Translations under genes and position numbers: made by a program
From: Metarhizium brunneum
Lineage: Eukaryota; Ascomycota; Sordariomycetes; Hypocreales; Clavicipitaceae
DNA length: 64,000 nt
Direction of reading: 5' to 3'
Assembly: GCF_013426205.1 (NCBI RefSeq)
Contig: NC_089423.1
Coordinates: 1,178,001 to 1,242,000 of the forward strand
Shown: in pieces, positions 11,065-23,494 of the stretch
Numbering within the stretch: the stretch's first letter is position 1
Layout: each line of letters opens with the position of its first letter
The notes under the pieces: model-generated
Told to the model about the DNA's origin: nothing
The model's input: the letters and a program-made list of their open reading frames with translations, nothing else
Database searches by the model: none

Positions 11065-14000
11065 GGGATTTTTTTTAGAATTTTAGACGATAGTTCTTGT
11101 TGACACGGGGGTATGATTCACGCCATCATTTGATTGTCCTGGTCAACCTGGCCATCTGATGTTGCTCATGCCGTGGAACGAGGACCCTTTTGGTGGGCCG
11201 TGTTCCTCGAACTCGAATGAATGCCCCCAAGTGTTTGTTTCAGAACCCATACGAAGGAGGTGTTTGATATGCATTACACAAGATGTAGTACTCGCGTGCG
11301 TGCATGGCCCGGCCTGCCGTTAGCCAAAGCTCACGGGGACAACACCCACTTAAGTAGATATATGTACATATCTTGTGGAAAGAGACGCAGGGCATCCGCG
11401 CCTGTTACACCTCCTGATGGCTGCTTGTCTAAGTGCTCTTGTTTTGCGGGATGAGCCGGGCAAAGACGGGGCTGACTGTGGTTTTATGAATCCATGGCAT
11501 GGCTGGATCCCTTCTACTATACATATGTCCGGCTGCCACGGCTTATCCTGCATGTGGTGCCGGTAGATTCTGCCTTTGCGCAGCTTTGATCAATCTAGAT
11601 ATTTTATTGTGATGGGACGGGCTCGTTGTCAAGTACTTTTGAATTTGGGATGACACGTCTCATTTCCTGAGTGGGCTTGATTTTAGCCTAGATACATGAC
11701 ATCCCAAGATGAGGGCATGGCTTTCCGCTCTGATTTTTGTTCTCGTTGGTTTTAGCTTTGGGGAGCAGAATGATGGATCTACAGCGTCTTCTCCGTGTTG
11801 GGGATTGTAACAGTGGTCAGATCGGATTGACATACCCGGATGCCCTTGATCCAGCGTGCGTCCATGTACGGGTGACTCTTTACCCATATCTGGTTGTTTG
11901 TTCTCTGAATTACCATTGGACAATGTCTACTCGGCCATCACAAGTCGGGCTTCATCCGGCGCAGTGCCGCTTTCCCTAGATGAGCTGGCTCGGTTTGCTA
12001 CCGAATGCTTCGAGTGAACAAAGTCTGAAAATACATCAGCTACAGTTGCGAATACCAAAAGCACTCAGGTGAACTAATCATACGTCATGCCCGAAGCCCT
12101 GGTTGTGTTCTTATTGTACGGGCTTCTCCTCATGGTGTCCACGTCGGTCCCCATGGCTGTAACGGCTGCTGTCAGATTCCCGAACCCGCGAGACCATCAA
12201 GCAAGCATCAACGGCCTGCGGACCACTTGCAAGCAGCCGCCTCGACATCTGAGTCGTGTCAGAGTTTCACGCTTCCAGTCCTGGGGTCCAGAATATTCAA
12301 ACCATTGACCAGCAGACTGTCAGTCAGGGTTACCTCGGTTGGCGTGGAAGGCCGACTTGGTGTCAGAGGCCAAGCGCCTACAACCGTCATCAAGTTTCCC
12401 GTCCGCTTTGCCCACATTCGCAGTAGTAGAGGAGGCGGGCTGGCCGCCATGCAAGCCATGACAAGCCATCTTGTCATCGCTACGCTGTTTCCCGCCACCC
12501 TGCCTGTCAGCGTAGCCGATGGAGGCCGGATGCTTCCATAGGCAAAGATGATGGATCTGGAAGAAAAGAAAAGAAAAATCACACGCTATTCGAGAATTGG
12601 AAAAGATGCTGCCCATGCAAAAGCTGGCGTGGCAGACAGAACTGGGAAGCATGTACGTATGGAAGTTACTGCGTGTTGTCCAATACAAAGGCAGACGCCG
12701 CCGCCTTTTATTAAAGAGACAAATCTTCCGATAATCCAGAAGAAGAAACACACTGTTTACCCCGGATGTGCCAGGGCTTCCCAGTCAGCAAAGTGGCATG
12801 TTCGTTTCTTTGATCGTTGTGAGTCTGGCCTCATCGACATCATTTTGGCATCGTGCCCAAGGCCAGACGACCAGACACGGCCGTGAGAACTTCCTTGCCC
12901 TTCACGGGTCATTGAGTCAGGCCGCTCAAAGCTCCCCCACAAACGTTGATCGTCATGACCGCCTCTCTTCAAACAATTTGGTCTGCTCGTAAAGCTCGTC
13001 CTCGTCTTGGAAGCCCCGCCCGGTGTGGCAACTAGCGCAACTGAGTGAGTGTGGCGGGGAAGGAACATCGAAGGGCATTGCAACGGTAACGAGCAGTTTC
13101 GTGGCTGGTCTTGGCCGACATTGCAGGCATACTAGCATTCCGGAATGTGTCCAAGAAGCATGCACGAGTGTGTCACCCATCCTTGCGGAATTGCAGACCG
13201 AGCGAGATGGGGTGGGGGTTCCATGGTGGCCGAATGCTGCTCACTGCAAGGGTAGCACGGGCTTCGGAATCTCGGTCCAACACTTGTCGATTCAGGCGAG
13301 GCGGAGGGTGTGATGCTGGATGGCCGCGAATGACTTCCGATGATGTGCTTGTGGTCAACCTCACGGCCCGACTGAACACAAGCTCAAATGCCAAGCAACC
13401 ATCCGTGGCTATTTTGGCGCCCTCCCTGGCTTGATACGTCCGCAGGCCACGTCGAACCCCAAGGTCGCATGGTCAGCCAGCCCAGTCAGTCCCCTCATGT
13501 CTGGCCAACTCCATCCAATGGCCCCTTGTGTGCTAATCGCTTCGCCCCGCCGTGTCTAAACCGCCCGTTCGCTGAACGCGTGGCCGCCAGGAGATGTCGC
13601 GGGTTGCCTCAAGCTGTCCATGGACGGTTACGCACTGATGCCGCCTCTCCCCCCCACTGGTCCGGTGAGTGAACTCGCCCAGCGGCTAACAAGTCTGAAG
13701 CACGACCAGCTCCCGAGTCTGGTTCGTGCAAGCGCATACGACGGACGGGAAACATCTCCCGTCTCGCAACGAGGGCGTTCCCCCAACGGCCATTCGCCGC
13801 CCAGAGCCCAGGACAGAGCCTCCCGGCCTTATTCCCACGTCAACGTCGCCGAAGCTGCACAACGAGGCTCTCGGAAACACCCGCTTGCTGCCGCTCTCAC
13901 AAGGCACGAGGACAACCCCGGGCCATTGGTACCGTCGGCTGGTGCGGGGTGAAGAGGAGAGGAGAAATAGTAGCACAGAACTTCCGTCGTCGCCGCCGCC

Positions 14001-14136
14001 GCCGCCGCCACAACGACGGGTGTCGCTGTCTGTTTTGTGATTTGCTTGGAAGCTCACGCGGCTTTGAACATGCCAGCAGAAGTGGAAGTACGTAGACTTC
14101 TTGCCAAGCGAAATGAATCCCACACCACTCCCATAT

Positions 14137-14172
14137 CGTATGTCTGTATGTATGTAAGTATGTATCTGTAGG
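14137..14172. repeat. GTAT-type microsatellite
   Basis: An imperfect run of GTAT/GTCT/GTAA tetranucleotides in non-coding DNA. Confidence 0.6.
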
Positions 14173-17100
14173 TGCCGCCACCATAGCCCCCATCCCGCCG
14201 GCTCACTCGTCTCGGGACCTTCACCCAAGACTCCGGAAAGCTGGCTATCATCAACCGATGCCCTGCCATGGCGCCACCATTTACTACTAGCTCTGCTGGC
14301 CAGCTTTTGCACCCGTTGTGGATGTCTCTGCTCAAGCCACCACTCTAGTATACCTGTGGGTAGCTTTGTATCCGACGGACGGCGCAACCCGGGGACTAGA
14401 TTGGCTGAGAACCAATGTGATCATCAGTCTGTGTGTCCAATGCTGTTAGCGCAAAACGGTCCTGAGATTGGCTTTCGGGAGAAGTTGCCCGCTACTGATA
14501 TAGTGTGAAATGCGCCGGCCTATTTGGGCAGCCCAAGTGGACGTGAAAGAGACGGCAAGCAGCCTAGGCTTCACTTCTGCTGTGAGCACTCGAGTACATA
14601 CATACATACTATATCCATGGAGTTGTTCTGATGCAAGGTTGCCCGGGGTGGCTCACTGGCCATTTCAATGCCCACCACAAGTCCGGGTATTTCCACTTGT
14701 AGAATCGATGACTACCGACAACATCCCTCCGCGAACTCCCCGTCATGCCCACGTTTATATCGGCGTTTGGCTAGCCTGGGCTGCATGTGGTGGATCTGGA
14801 GAGCAATCAGTTGCGGGAGCATCATTGCTCGGGCACTCTTAATGCCTATTTGATTAACCCAGGTCCTGTCGACAGCTCTCCATTTTTTTCGGGCGGCTAA
14901 GATAGCAAAGAACTCATAAATGACATCGGCTTTCTTACGCTAGACATCTGCCGTGACAAGCTGATGGAGAAGAAAAAAACGAGCAACTCAAATGCCTGCG
15001 CTCGGACAGAAAGAGTTCCGCAGGGATGTGCCAGCAACTACGTCGTGCTGCGTGATATGTTACAGTCGCGTCTCTGGGCTGAGGCTATTGCAAGTGTCGA
15101 TTAGTTGTGTTCAAAATACGTGCAGACCAGCTTATCGTAAACTATGCGAGGGACACTTACCTATAGGTCATGGCTACCAAATACTTGCACAAGAACCAGA
15201 CCAGTGACCTTGCGTTGAGCTCCAAATAGTCTATCAAGAGCATACCAATGCATTGTGAAGCCGGGCAAGTAACAGAGAAGCAGATCATCTCTCGTTACTA
15301 TTACTACCAAACCCTCGTGTCTACTACCAAGTCAACCCCCTCCCTGAGCCAGTGTGCTCTTTAACGGGGATGCTCTGAAGCACTCTGCCTCCCGACACAG
15401 AGCATTGTGCATTGGCGGCCTCCATTGTCCCCAACTTGATCTCCAACCTGACCAGTGCAATATGGGATAATTGCGCCACTCGACCTATGTACAAAACAAA
15501 ATTAGGCCTTCCGATATCTTCTTGGCTGATGCGCTTTGAGTACTACTGTGGGGGCCACAAGTACTCAACCTCTTTGGAGTCACCCAACGCGACCGGGCGG
15601 TCGGGTATTATTATGACCATAGAATGTATACCTGCTGATACCAAGACCATCTTGGATCGGGGTCAAGGACAAAAGCTTTGCCCCAAGTTGAGTGAAGACA
15701 AGTTTTGCTCTCGGATGAGCGCATGTGTGAAGCTTACGTTAAATATGGTCACGTCCCGGTATAGAAGCACCTCGGGATTCTGGAAACACTTTGTGCAACC
15801 TCAGAGACGGCGCCCGGGACGGAGTCGCGCCCGCCTGTGCCCACTTCAGCCGCCACGCTGGTGTTTCGGCTTCGTGCCAAGCTGCCTAGGATGTCAATAC
15901 TGCACAGGCCACTTGGCCAGGTGGTCAACGTGGCAGAGGTTAAAGCCCTGGAGCGGATTTATAAACAAGAGCTGGCCCAGACGCGTGGGTCTTACATAGC
16001 TTGGTCAAGCACCTGGCGAATAGGCTGAATATTTCCTCCGTAGCATTTCCAGCGTTGTACGGAGTACCCCGTACGCAAGTGGTACTGGTCGTTCCGATGT
16101 AACATAATTCCGAGTGCGCCATGGTGTTTGCAGGGAGACACAACAGGTAGAAGTCGCATCATTCCGCAAAAGCGTGTACATACACCGTTAAGTTGTCGCC
16201 TGTATGCATAACACTATAATTGTCTCCTTATATTAAAGTAATATTCGGGAATGTCGACAAGCAGCAGATCAAGTAGGCCGAAGACAGGTTTGCGTTGACT
16301 TTCAGACTAGCGCTGGCCTGAAAACCAGATTGATTCACGGGTATTTACCCAAAGCATGCTGCCGTACTATTGCACTTCCTAAGACGTAAAAGTAGGCTCG
16401 GTCTAGTGGTAGTAGTATCACTTTTTGTAGTGACTGGATGCGGAGAAGAGGCGAGGTCAATATTCCTCGTCAATTCCGGAACAACCTAAACAAAGGATGC
16501 GCGAAATTCCATTTAGTTTGCACAAGGACCTCTGGTTGGCAATATTCATTAGCTTGGTTCTGGTTGGTCTGGAGCGGGGAGACCTTCCTGTTCTGACTCG
16601 TTTTCCACACCAGATCGGCCATGTGTAAGGAAGCAGAATGTGAAGGTACGCAATCCTGGAAATGATAGCTGCATACCTACCAAACCTGCCCTGCCTAGGT
16701 GGTAGTAATACTTGGAATTGTCCCAGTGGACACCCGGCTGCTGGGGACATGGAATGACATCCTCACTGCCTTGAACGGTCATCAACGTTCTCTGGTCTCC
16801 AGATACTAGGCACAGTCTGCAGAAAGCTTGGGCCACTTCGCAGGCATCTCCGCCAGTTGATTATCTTGTCGCAACGGCCAAAGTGGACTGTTCCTCTCCA
16901 CGCCCCAAGACATGGAGAAAGATTGCTGTGAGAAACGGTTCATGATTGACTTTCCATGAGCCCGGCGTTTGCAAATGAGATAAACGCAGACCGGGGCAGT
17001 CCACTCGCAACCAATCGTATCCCGGGTGTCGTGGCCATGAATCTGGGTGTCGAGGGATCTCGGACCTTTGTGCCGGAAGTTATTTGGACTTCACGGTAGA

Positions 17101-20100
17101 GATTAAGGTGCTCCGCATCGCGTCTGATCATACCTAGGCCCCTATATTTTTTTTGGTTGTCTCCAAGTTCAGCCCGAATTAATATGCCATTCAATGTTTG
17201 GTCGCTCAAAGTTGCCATACCATTCGCATCCTAAGGCGCTCAATCAATTGTCCATTTTGAACATGGGCGAAGTCCAGTGAGTTGCGAGGGAATAGCAGAA
17301 ATGATCAAGCCCTATAATCTGTTTGCTTTTTAACATGTTTTCATGGATTCTCCCAATTTGTGACGACTTGGTTGAAATGTTCACGGCAGCATCCAGTTCC
17401 GTGCCACCCTTGCTCTGGCTGCGCCGGCCCTCACATATCATATTTGTCGGGCCCCAGCAATGAGTGCAGTTGTCCTGGTGTTAGCCCCGGATGGTTTAAC
17501 CGACTGTGGCTTTGGTGGCGGAGAAATGTGGCCACCCGTGCATGCGCGTCTGTCACGAGCACGGCCTGGCCTGATGCCCTTGCCAAAGGTTTCCCGGCAG
17601 GCTGGTGAGAAACCTTGAACCTGGCACACCAACAGTCGAGTTTGTTTATTTGTGCAGCAGTGCATGTACTCCGTCCGCTGTCCACGACTAGGTTTCGGCT
17701 CACCATGGCCATGGGGGTCTCCCGCACCTGGCTGGATAGCGGAGCCCAGCCAGAAAGAGTTGGTTCGCATTGACAGCGTCCGGACAAATGCTAATAATAT
17801 CCGGGTAAATTGGGTGGTTGTTATTAATTTGGTACCCCGAGCCCATCGCTGAGAGCAATGACCTGCAGCCATTAATCAGACCCGCTGAGTGAGGAGGTGA
17901 GGGTTCGTAATAAGTGGCAATGTGGAGATGTGCCGTACTCAAGAAGAAGGAGTGAGTGGTTTATCACGCCAATGTTAAGAAATTACCGCATTATTCAAGC
18001 ATGACCGGGTAATAACTGACTTCCGAGCATCAGACCGAATTCGACGTTGGGATTTGCGAAGCTGGAGCCTTACGGGCCCGAAAACCAGGGAGCAAGGCGC
18101 TCAGCTGTCTCGTGATTGATCGCCGCTCTCCGTGGGATTTAAGCAATGCAGGGACAGTAGGCCGAAATGATGGAAGGAATGCCGAAATCTTCTGCCGCAG
18201 ATAGCGAGAAATGACGATACTAGTACAAGGAGCTTGAGGTACTAAGTGCTTGAGCATGTATGATCGGCGTAAACCCCAGTTGTACACGAGGTTTCGAATA
18301 ACCGGGTCCGTCGCATCCAGTAGTCGTTGGTTAAAAGGCCGTTGAAGGGCATTTGGTGTTGAAAATGAGGAACTAATATAGAAATCGGCCGAGGCCAGAA
18401 GCCTTTTATCGTTCACAGTGTCAAGGGTCGGTCATTTCTGACGAGTTGGTAGGACAAAGTTGTATCAATGGCTTTTATGCCAAGAGTATCATTGCACTCA
18501 AATCTTGGGCATATCTGGTCCTCAAGTCGCGCTGCTTGGCTGTTGGTAGTTGAAGCATGACAGTCGCCCCGAAATACTTTATTTTCGCATCCTGGCCGCC
18601 TTGCGCGTGTTGCAACCAGCAACACGTGCTCTGTACCCTGCCCTCATGAAGCGTCAGGAGGGAAAGAGCTACGACAAGAAGTACTCATGTACCTTCCCTG
18701 TCCTGGAGCCCAGGTCCGAATGCCAAGAGAAGCTGTGGTCATGGCATCACGACATGGCCTGAGTAGCACTTTCCTAGTAGGTACCTCCCTAAGGTAGGTA
18801 CTTTATGTTCCACACGGCCATCCTCTTGAATCTACAATAGAGACCCGAGCAAACCTCAGCATAGTCTTGTGAAGCATGCTCTTACTGCTCTGTCTGCTAG
18901 GTGCAATCTGCTGTGTCGGGTCACGGCTATCGCCCGCCATATCAGTGCATGCGGTACCGCGGTACTGGCTCCAGCTGGCCTGTATATGCCATCTCATTTG
19001 TCGTTTCATCGTTGCTAACTGTGGCCAGTTCCACATCACATCAACAACGGTCCCAGAGCGATGCGACAAGCCTGAGGTGGCAATGCGATTGGTATCTGGC
19101 AGCCAGGAAAGTGGTCCGGAGCATGTCCCGACCGTCGAGATTGCAACCAAGGAAGCCCTCGGTTCGACTCCAGTAGAACTCCGGTTCGCCGCAGCCGCAG
19201 AAGCAGAAGCAGACACAGCAATGCTTGGCGATGTCCGTCAATACGATAATACGATACAGTACATATTGAGGCTTCAATAGACTTTCTTGTCCTTGTCTGC
19301 CCTGTCAGAATGAAGCCCACGTAGTATCCCGTTTCCCGGCGCCATTTTGAGTTGAGCCTGGGCATATACAATGTACACACACGTACACAAACCACAACAT
19401 GACGGCAAGCGTAGGCTTTCATGCCTAGAGGTGCAAGCCCGGCTTCGGTCCAGATTCGGAGTACTGAGCGTGCATTAACTGGGTTGTCACCCTCGGAAAG
19501 CCACTGGCTCACCAGGAATCACTGTCCGGCTCAATGGCCGCATGACTGAACGAACACCCCAGATGCTAACACTGAGTGACCATCGAGATCCTTGGGTCAG
19601 GGGCCGTGTTCCGGCGGCTCACTCGGCTCCAAACCGAAATCTCCACCGCTGATACTTGGGAAATGGCCTCGCCACCTCTCCCCCCCCTCTTGGGCCACGG
19701 ATACTGCCGTGCCATTGGCGTAGCAAAAGCTAAATGCGGCATTCTGCCACCACACTGTCGCCCATACGCTATCATGCTTGGCATTGCTATGCTCAGCACG
19801 ACTGTTACTTTCCATGCACGGCAATAATTGTCTGCAGTGGTTTCTTGCGGGATTCAAGATTCAAGAGTTCTATTGCAACCTGAAAAGTTCTCCTTGACAG
19901 ACCCCAGAACGTATGCTCAAACCAGGCCAAGTGCACCTTTCTAGACCGGGGCCGAAGCGCCATACTCCTGGGAGGCCGCAAAGCTCGCAAAAATAGAAGC
20001 CGACGTGTGACGAAGGCCCAGCAGCGAGACGCGCCGCGCGCCTGCGTTTAAACCCGGACACTTGACACCTGACACCCAGAGTCAAAAGGTGAACAGTACG

Positions 20101-22771
20101 CCGCCCTGGTTGGCTAAGACAATAGCTTGTTGGCAATGCCCGCTAATTCTGTGTATGCGGCTTGGCTCACAGGTCAAGTATAAGTAGTGCTTGGGTGATA
20201 TTAGGGCTGTCTACTCCGTACTCCGTACGCCGCCTGACAACCCGGTGGAGTTTTGGTTGACACTTGCCGTGACAATTGTGCTGACGACTTTCAGAGAAGC
20301 TTTGTCGACCTTGGTTTCATCGCCCTAACACCAGAACAGGAATGCCATGGCGGGCCGTCACCGCGAGAGGTCGGTTTATGGAGCACCCCTTTGGGATTGG
20401 ACCTAGCATCAGAAACAGGACTCTGCTACACCCACGTAGTCCAGCGTCTGCCAAAAACCCAAGCTGCTGGAGAATGCACGTGTGCGCAGCTTTGGAGGAT
20501 GTATCGCCAGGGGCTTTCTATGGGGATGGATAGAATTGCTTCTGACTCAACTATCGCTCACATCCGGCGGATTCAGCCGGGGGATCTTGGCAGCTCGCTG
20601 GCCCTGTATAGTACATACATACAGCAGGTCATTGACGCCCATGTCAGCGAGGACGTTTGCTGCGGAGAGGAACTACTATGACCAGGTCCCGTGTGAACCA
20701 AACTGATCTAGTGGTGATATCATGAGGCTGGTGGTCCTTGAGGGGTGGTCTTGCGGATCACCCCTCAGCATCTCTCTAAGGACACTGCATACATACATAC
20801 AGACAACATCTTGCATAGTGTGCGCCATCAAGCGGACATCAGGCCAAATATGGTGTCTCTGACCCCAGCCAGAGCCCCATGCCCAGGAAAGCTTGGCATG
20901 CCCGGGCGAGGGCGCCTGGTCCTTCGGCAGGACAGCCCGCGGTCTAGCCGAGTTAGCCTCTGGATGCTTGCTAGACTCGGTATGTCGGGGATCTTGATGA
21001 CCCTGGTGGCTAGGTTAGGTATGGCGGGCGAGACGGATTGCAAAATCCAAAGACATGTTACAAGACAGGACGACACAGGAAGGTGACGAAATGAAACCAT
21101 CAGAGCCGGGAGCTGAAGACAAACCGTCAGGAAGATCAGGGCAGTATTGTCATGTCGGTTAAATTTTGTAGGAGCTGTGCCTTTTGACTACCTACTAGGT
21201 AGGCACTTAGTTCAATGCTCCGTGTATACTGTATGAGGCGGAGTTCTTGGGTGAGGTAACGGCTCTTTGCTGTTTGTGACGTCTACACGGAGCCCCCTCC
21301 GAAGCTGAGTCGCGATGGATTTGATTCATGGGCGAGGAGAAGGGGGGTTGTCGGTACGCCATTCGACGCGGCAGGTCTACGAGTTTACATCTGTACAGTG
21401 CAGCACGATATCTCTCGTCCTTACTCGCACACAGATGAAGAGGATGCACCAGCTGGGTCCCACGTCCATCCGACATCCACAGGCCACCCACAAGATATTG
21501 CGAGAGGCACTGGTGCCACTCCTGGGTGGATTGTGAGGCGTTGGCAATCGATCGCGCCTCGACCACCCCTTCACGCCACGTACAATCAGGGTAAAGTTGG
21601 TGCTCGGGAGACACCAGACACCACACTAGGGAACGGGAGATGAGGACCGGAACAAGCACGAGAACAGACAGACGAAACGGCTCGACACTGCAAATCGCCG
21701 GGCATGGGAGTCATATTAGACGGGGCCATTCGGAGACCAAGAGGGTCTATGGGCGCTCTCCCGAAAACTGGACAAGGTTAAGATGGGCGCTGTCTGGTAG
21801 CTGTTGGCTACTAGGGCGATGGATGGCATTTTAGCAGGCAGTGGATGACACGCCCGAGGACACCCCAGTCCTGGCTGGGGCGAAACACGTTAGTGGCTTT
21901 GGCTGATATCGCTCAAGAAGCACACAGCTCAGTTCTCGGTAGGGTCATCAGAGAGCCCTGGCCAGACACGGGCACTTGAACGGAGTGACCCAGACCCAGA
22001 AGTCAGCAAGGTTGGACCAAGGCAAGGATGACGGAGCAGGGTCTGCTCGACAAACCTTCGACGGCCCCTCGACGTGACCAATGGTTCTTCATGTGCACAT
22101 GTATGCGCAGATAATATTCCCCGAGTTTTGTTTTAATGGCGTAGAGCCCCAGGTCGTCACGGGCGAGCGGCATTATCCTGGCAACCTGGTACCCTACGTG
22201 CCTTTGCGCCTACGCAGAGCTGAGTGCCTGGGCATGCTGATGGTACGGAGTACTACTACATTCCCATTGTGCTCCGTCCTCTCCGTCCTCTCCGTCTTCT
22301 CCAGTCTCCCGCGTAGGTACGAGGTAGTTGGGTGCGTGGACTGCGACGGACTTAGCAGGACATAGCGAGTCGTTGCTCCAAGAAGTACTAAACAACTTCG
22401 TCCGCGCAAGCGCAGGCCTCGAGTTCTTACTTGCCCTTTCCCAGCTTGGACCGTGGGAACTTGAAGAGCACTTGAGCCTTCGCTTGCTCCTTGGTCTGCG
22501 ACTCAGCCTGGTCCTTGTTCACCATTACTCCGTACCAGAAGTAGGGCTTTCCAGCTTTCCAGACTCCGAGGTCGCCCAGTCTCTCGCCTCTGGTCGCCTG
22601 CGCCTGCGAGTTCTTTGCGGGCTCCTTGCCGAACAAGCACGAAGCGAAAGAAGCAAGGACATCGACTCTTCCTGAGACGGCCCCAGGTACCTCTCACGGC
22701 CCGCCGGCTCGAAGCTGGGCTGCATAGTTGCAGAAGGCAGATGCCATCTCTGATCTCTGAGCAAAGTCTCA

Positions 22772-22843
22772 CCACGCACACACCGGACGCACACGTACGC
22801 ACGCACGCACACGCACATCACAACAACAATAACAACAACAGAG
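22772..22843. repeat. CA/CAA-rich simple repeat
   Basis: Imperfect ACGC/ACAC units run into CAA units (caacaacaataacaacaac), about 650 bp upstream of the Zn2Cys6 gene and probably in its promoter or leader. Confidence 0.6.
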
Positions 22844-23348
22844 CGTTGCATACCGCCTTGCTCGCAACTTGCGTAGCAGCGATTTCCAGACCGGCCTCAT
22901 TGCTCGTCGACGACGGTTTCCTCGCATCGTAATCGCCGCTCACCACTGGTCCTGGTCCTGGCTGCTGGCGCGCACCCGGGCCAGAATCACAGTTGTGTCG
23001 CTCCTTGGCGCATCTCGTCGGAGGTCGCTGTCGACAAGTCGCACAAGAACTGCAGCGCAACCGGATAGACGGAACTCGACCTGCGCCGCTTTGCACCGCT
23101 TTCATTTTGCCGGCTTTCTCATCAGACGGGTAGCCTGGACCAACCACTGCGACGGAACTTGAACAGAACTGTTGACTAGCGAAGCGAGATTTGCATCTTG
23201 TCGCATCTTGATTGTTCCGAGCTCTGGCAAGCCACTCCATCCTTTTGCGATCCTCACCACAAGACTCTTGGGCCCCCAATCACCAATTTGAGTGACTCGC
23301 TGCACCCTGCCGTCTTGAAGATACCGCAGACAACAGTGTGTGTGCTCT

Positions 23349-23355
<7 letters not shown>

Positions 23356-23378
<23 letters not shown>
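23356..23378 (+). repeat. Poly-T tract of 23 in the leader of the Zn2Cys6 gene
   Basis: A run of 23 T lies about 117 bp upstream of ATG 23495, where a 5' UTR or core promoter is expected. Long dA:dT tracts disfavour nucleosomes, so a promoter role is plausible. Run length is also prone to sequencing error. Confidence 0.7.
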
Positions 23379-23381
<3 letters not shown>

Positions 23382-23494
23382 AAAATTTCCCTAGCATTCA
23401 GCCCGACGGTCTGAGAGAAACCACTCATTCAACGAGCCGGAGGAAACGGGGAACATTGGAAGTGTCGGTGCCGTCGAGTTCATACCATATCGTC

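Larger units (their letters stand above)
11065..23494. other. 12.4 kb gene-poor region, including the leader of the 23.5 kb regulator gene
   Basis: No ORF here has a recognisable domain, a consistent coding-like composition or a workable exon chain. The longest frames (13686-14387 minus, 15412-15999 plus) lack conserved motifs, and the latter begins at TTG. Visible items are a GTAT-type microsatellite at 14137-14172, TACGGAGTA-type motifs at 16058, 20212, 20219 and 22244, a CTCCGTC-type short repeat near 22261-22291, and a CA/CAA-rich tract at 22772-22843. The last 1 kb probably includes the promoter and long 5' leader of the transcription factor at 23495. Unrecognised short genes or non-coding RNAs cannot be excluded. 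Confidence 0.5.

Noticed and set aside
13686..14387. 233-codon minus-strand open frame
   Set aside because: It is driven by GC-rich simple sequence (Gly/Arg runs) and has overlapping open frames on both strands.
15412..15999. 195-codon open frame in the gene-poor block
   Set aside because: It begins at TTG, lacks any motif and has no splice partners.
19155..19175. GGTTCGACTCC B-box-like motif
   Set aside because: No flanking stem pairs and no tRNA cloverleaf.
18876..19280. 134-codon ORF starting with a hydrophobic, signal-peptide-like stretch
   Set aside because: The rest has no conserved features, the opposite strand is equally open, and codon composition is not gene-like. A secreted peptide cannot be excluded but is not supported.
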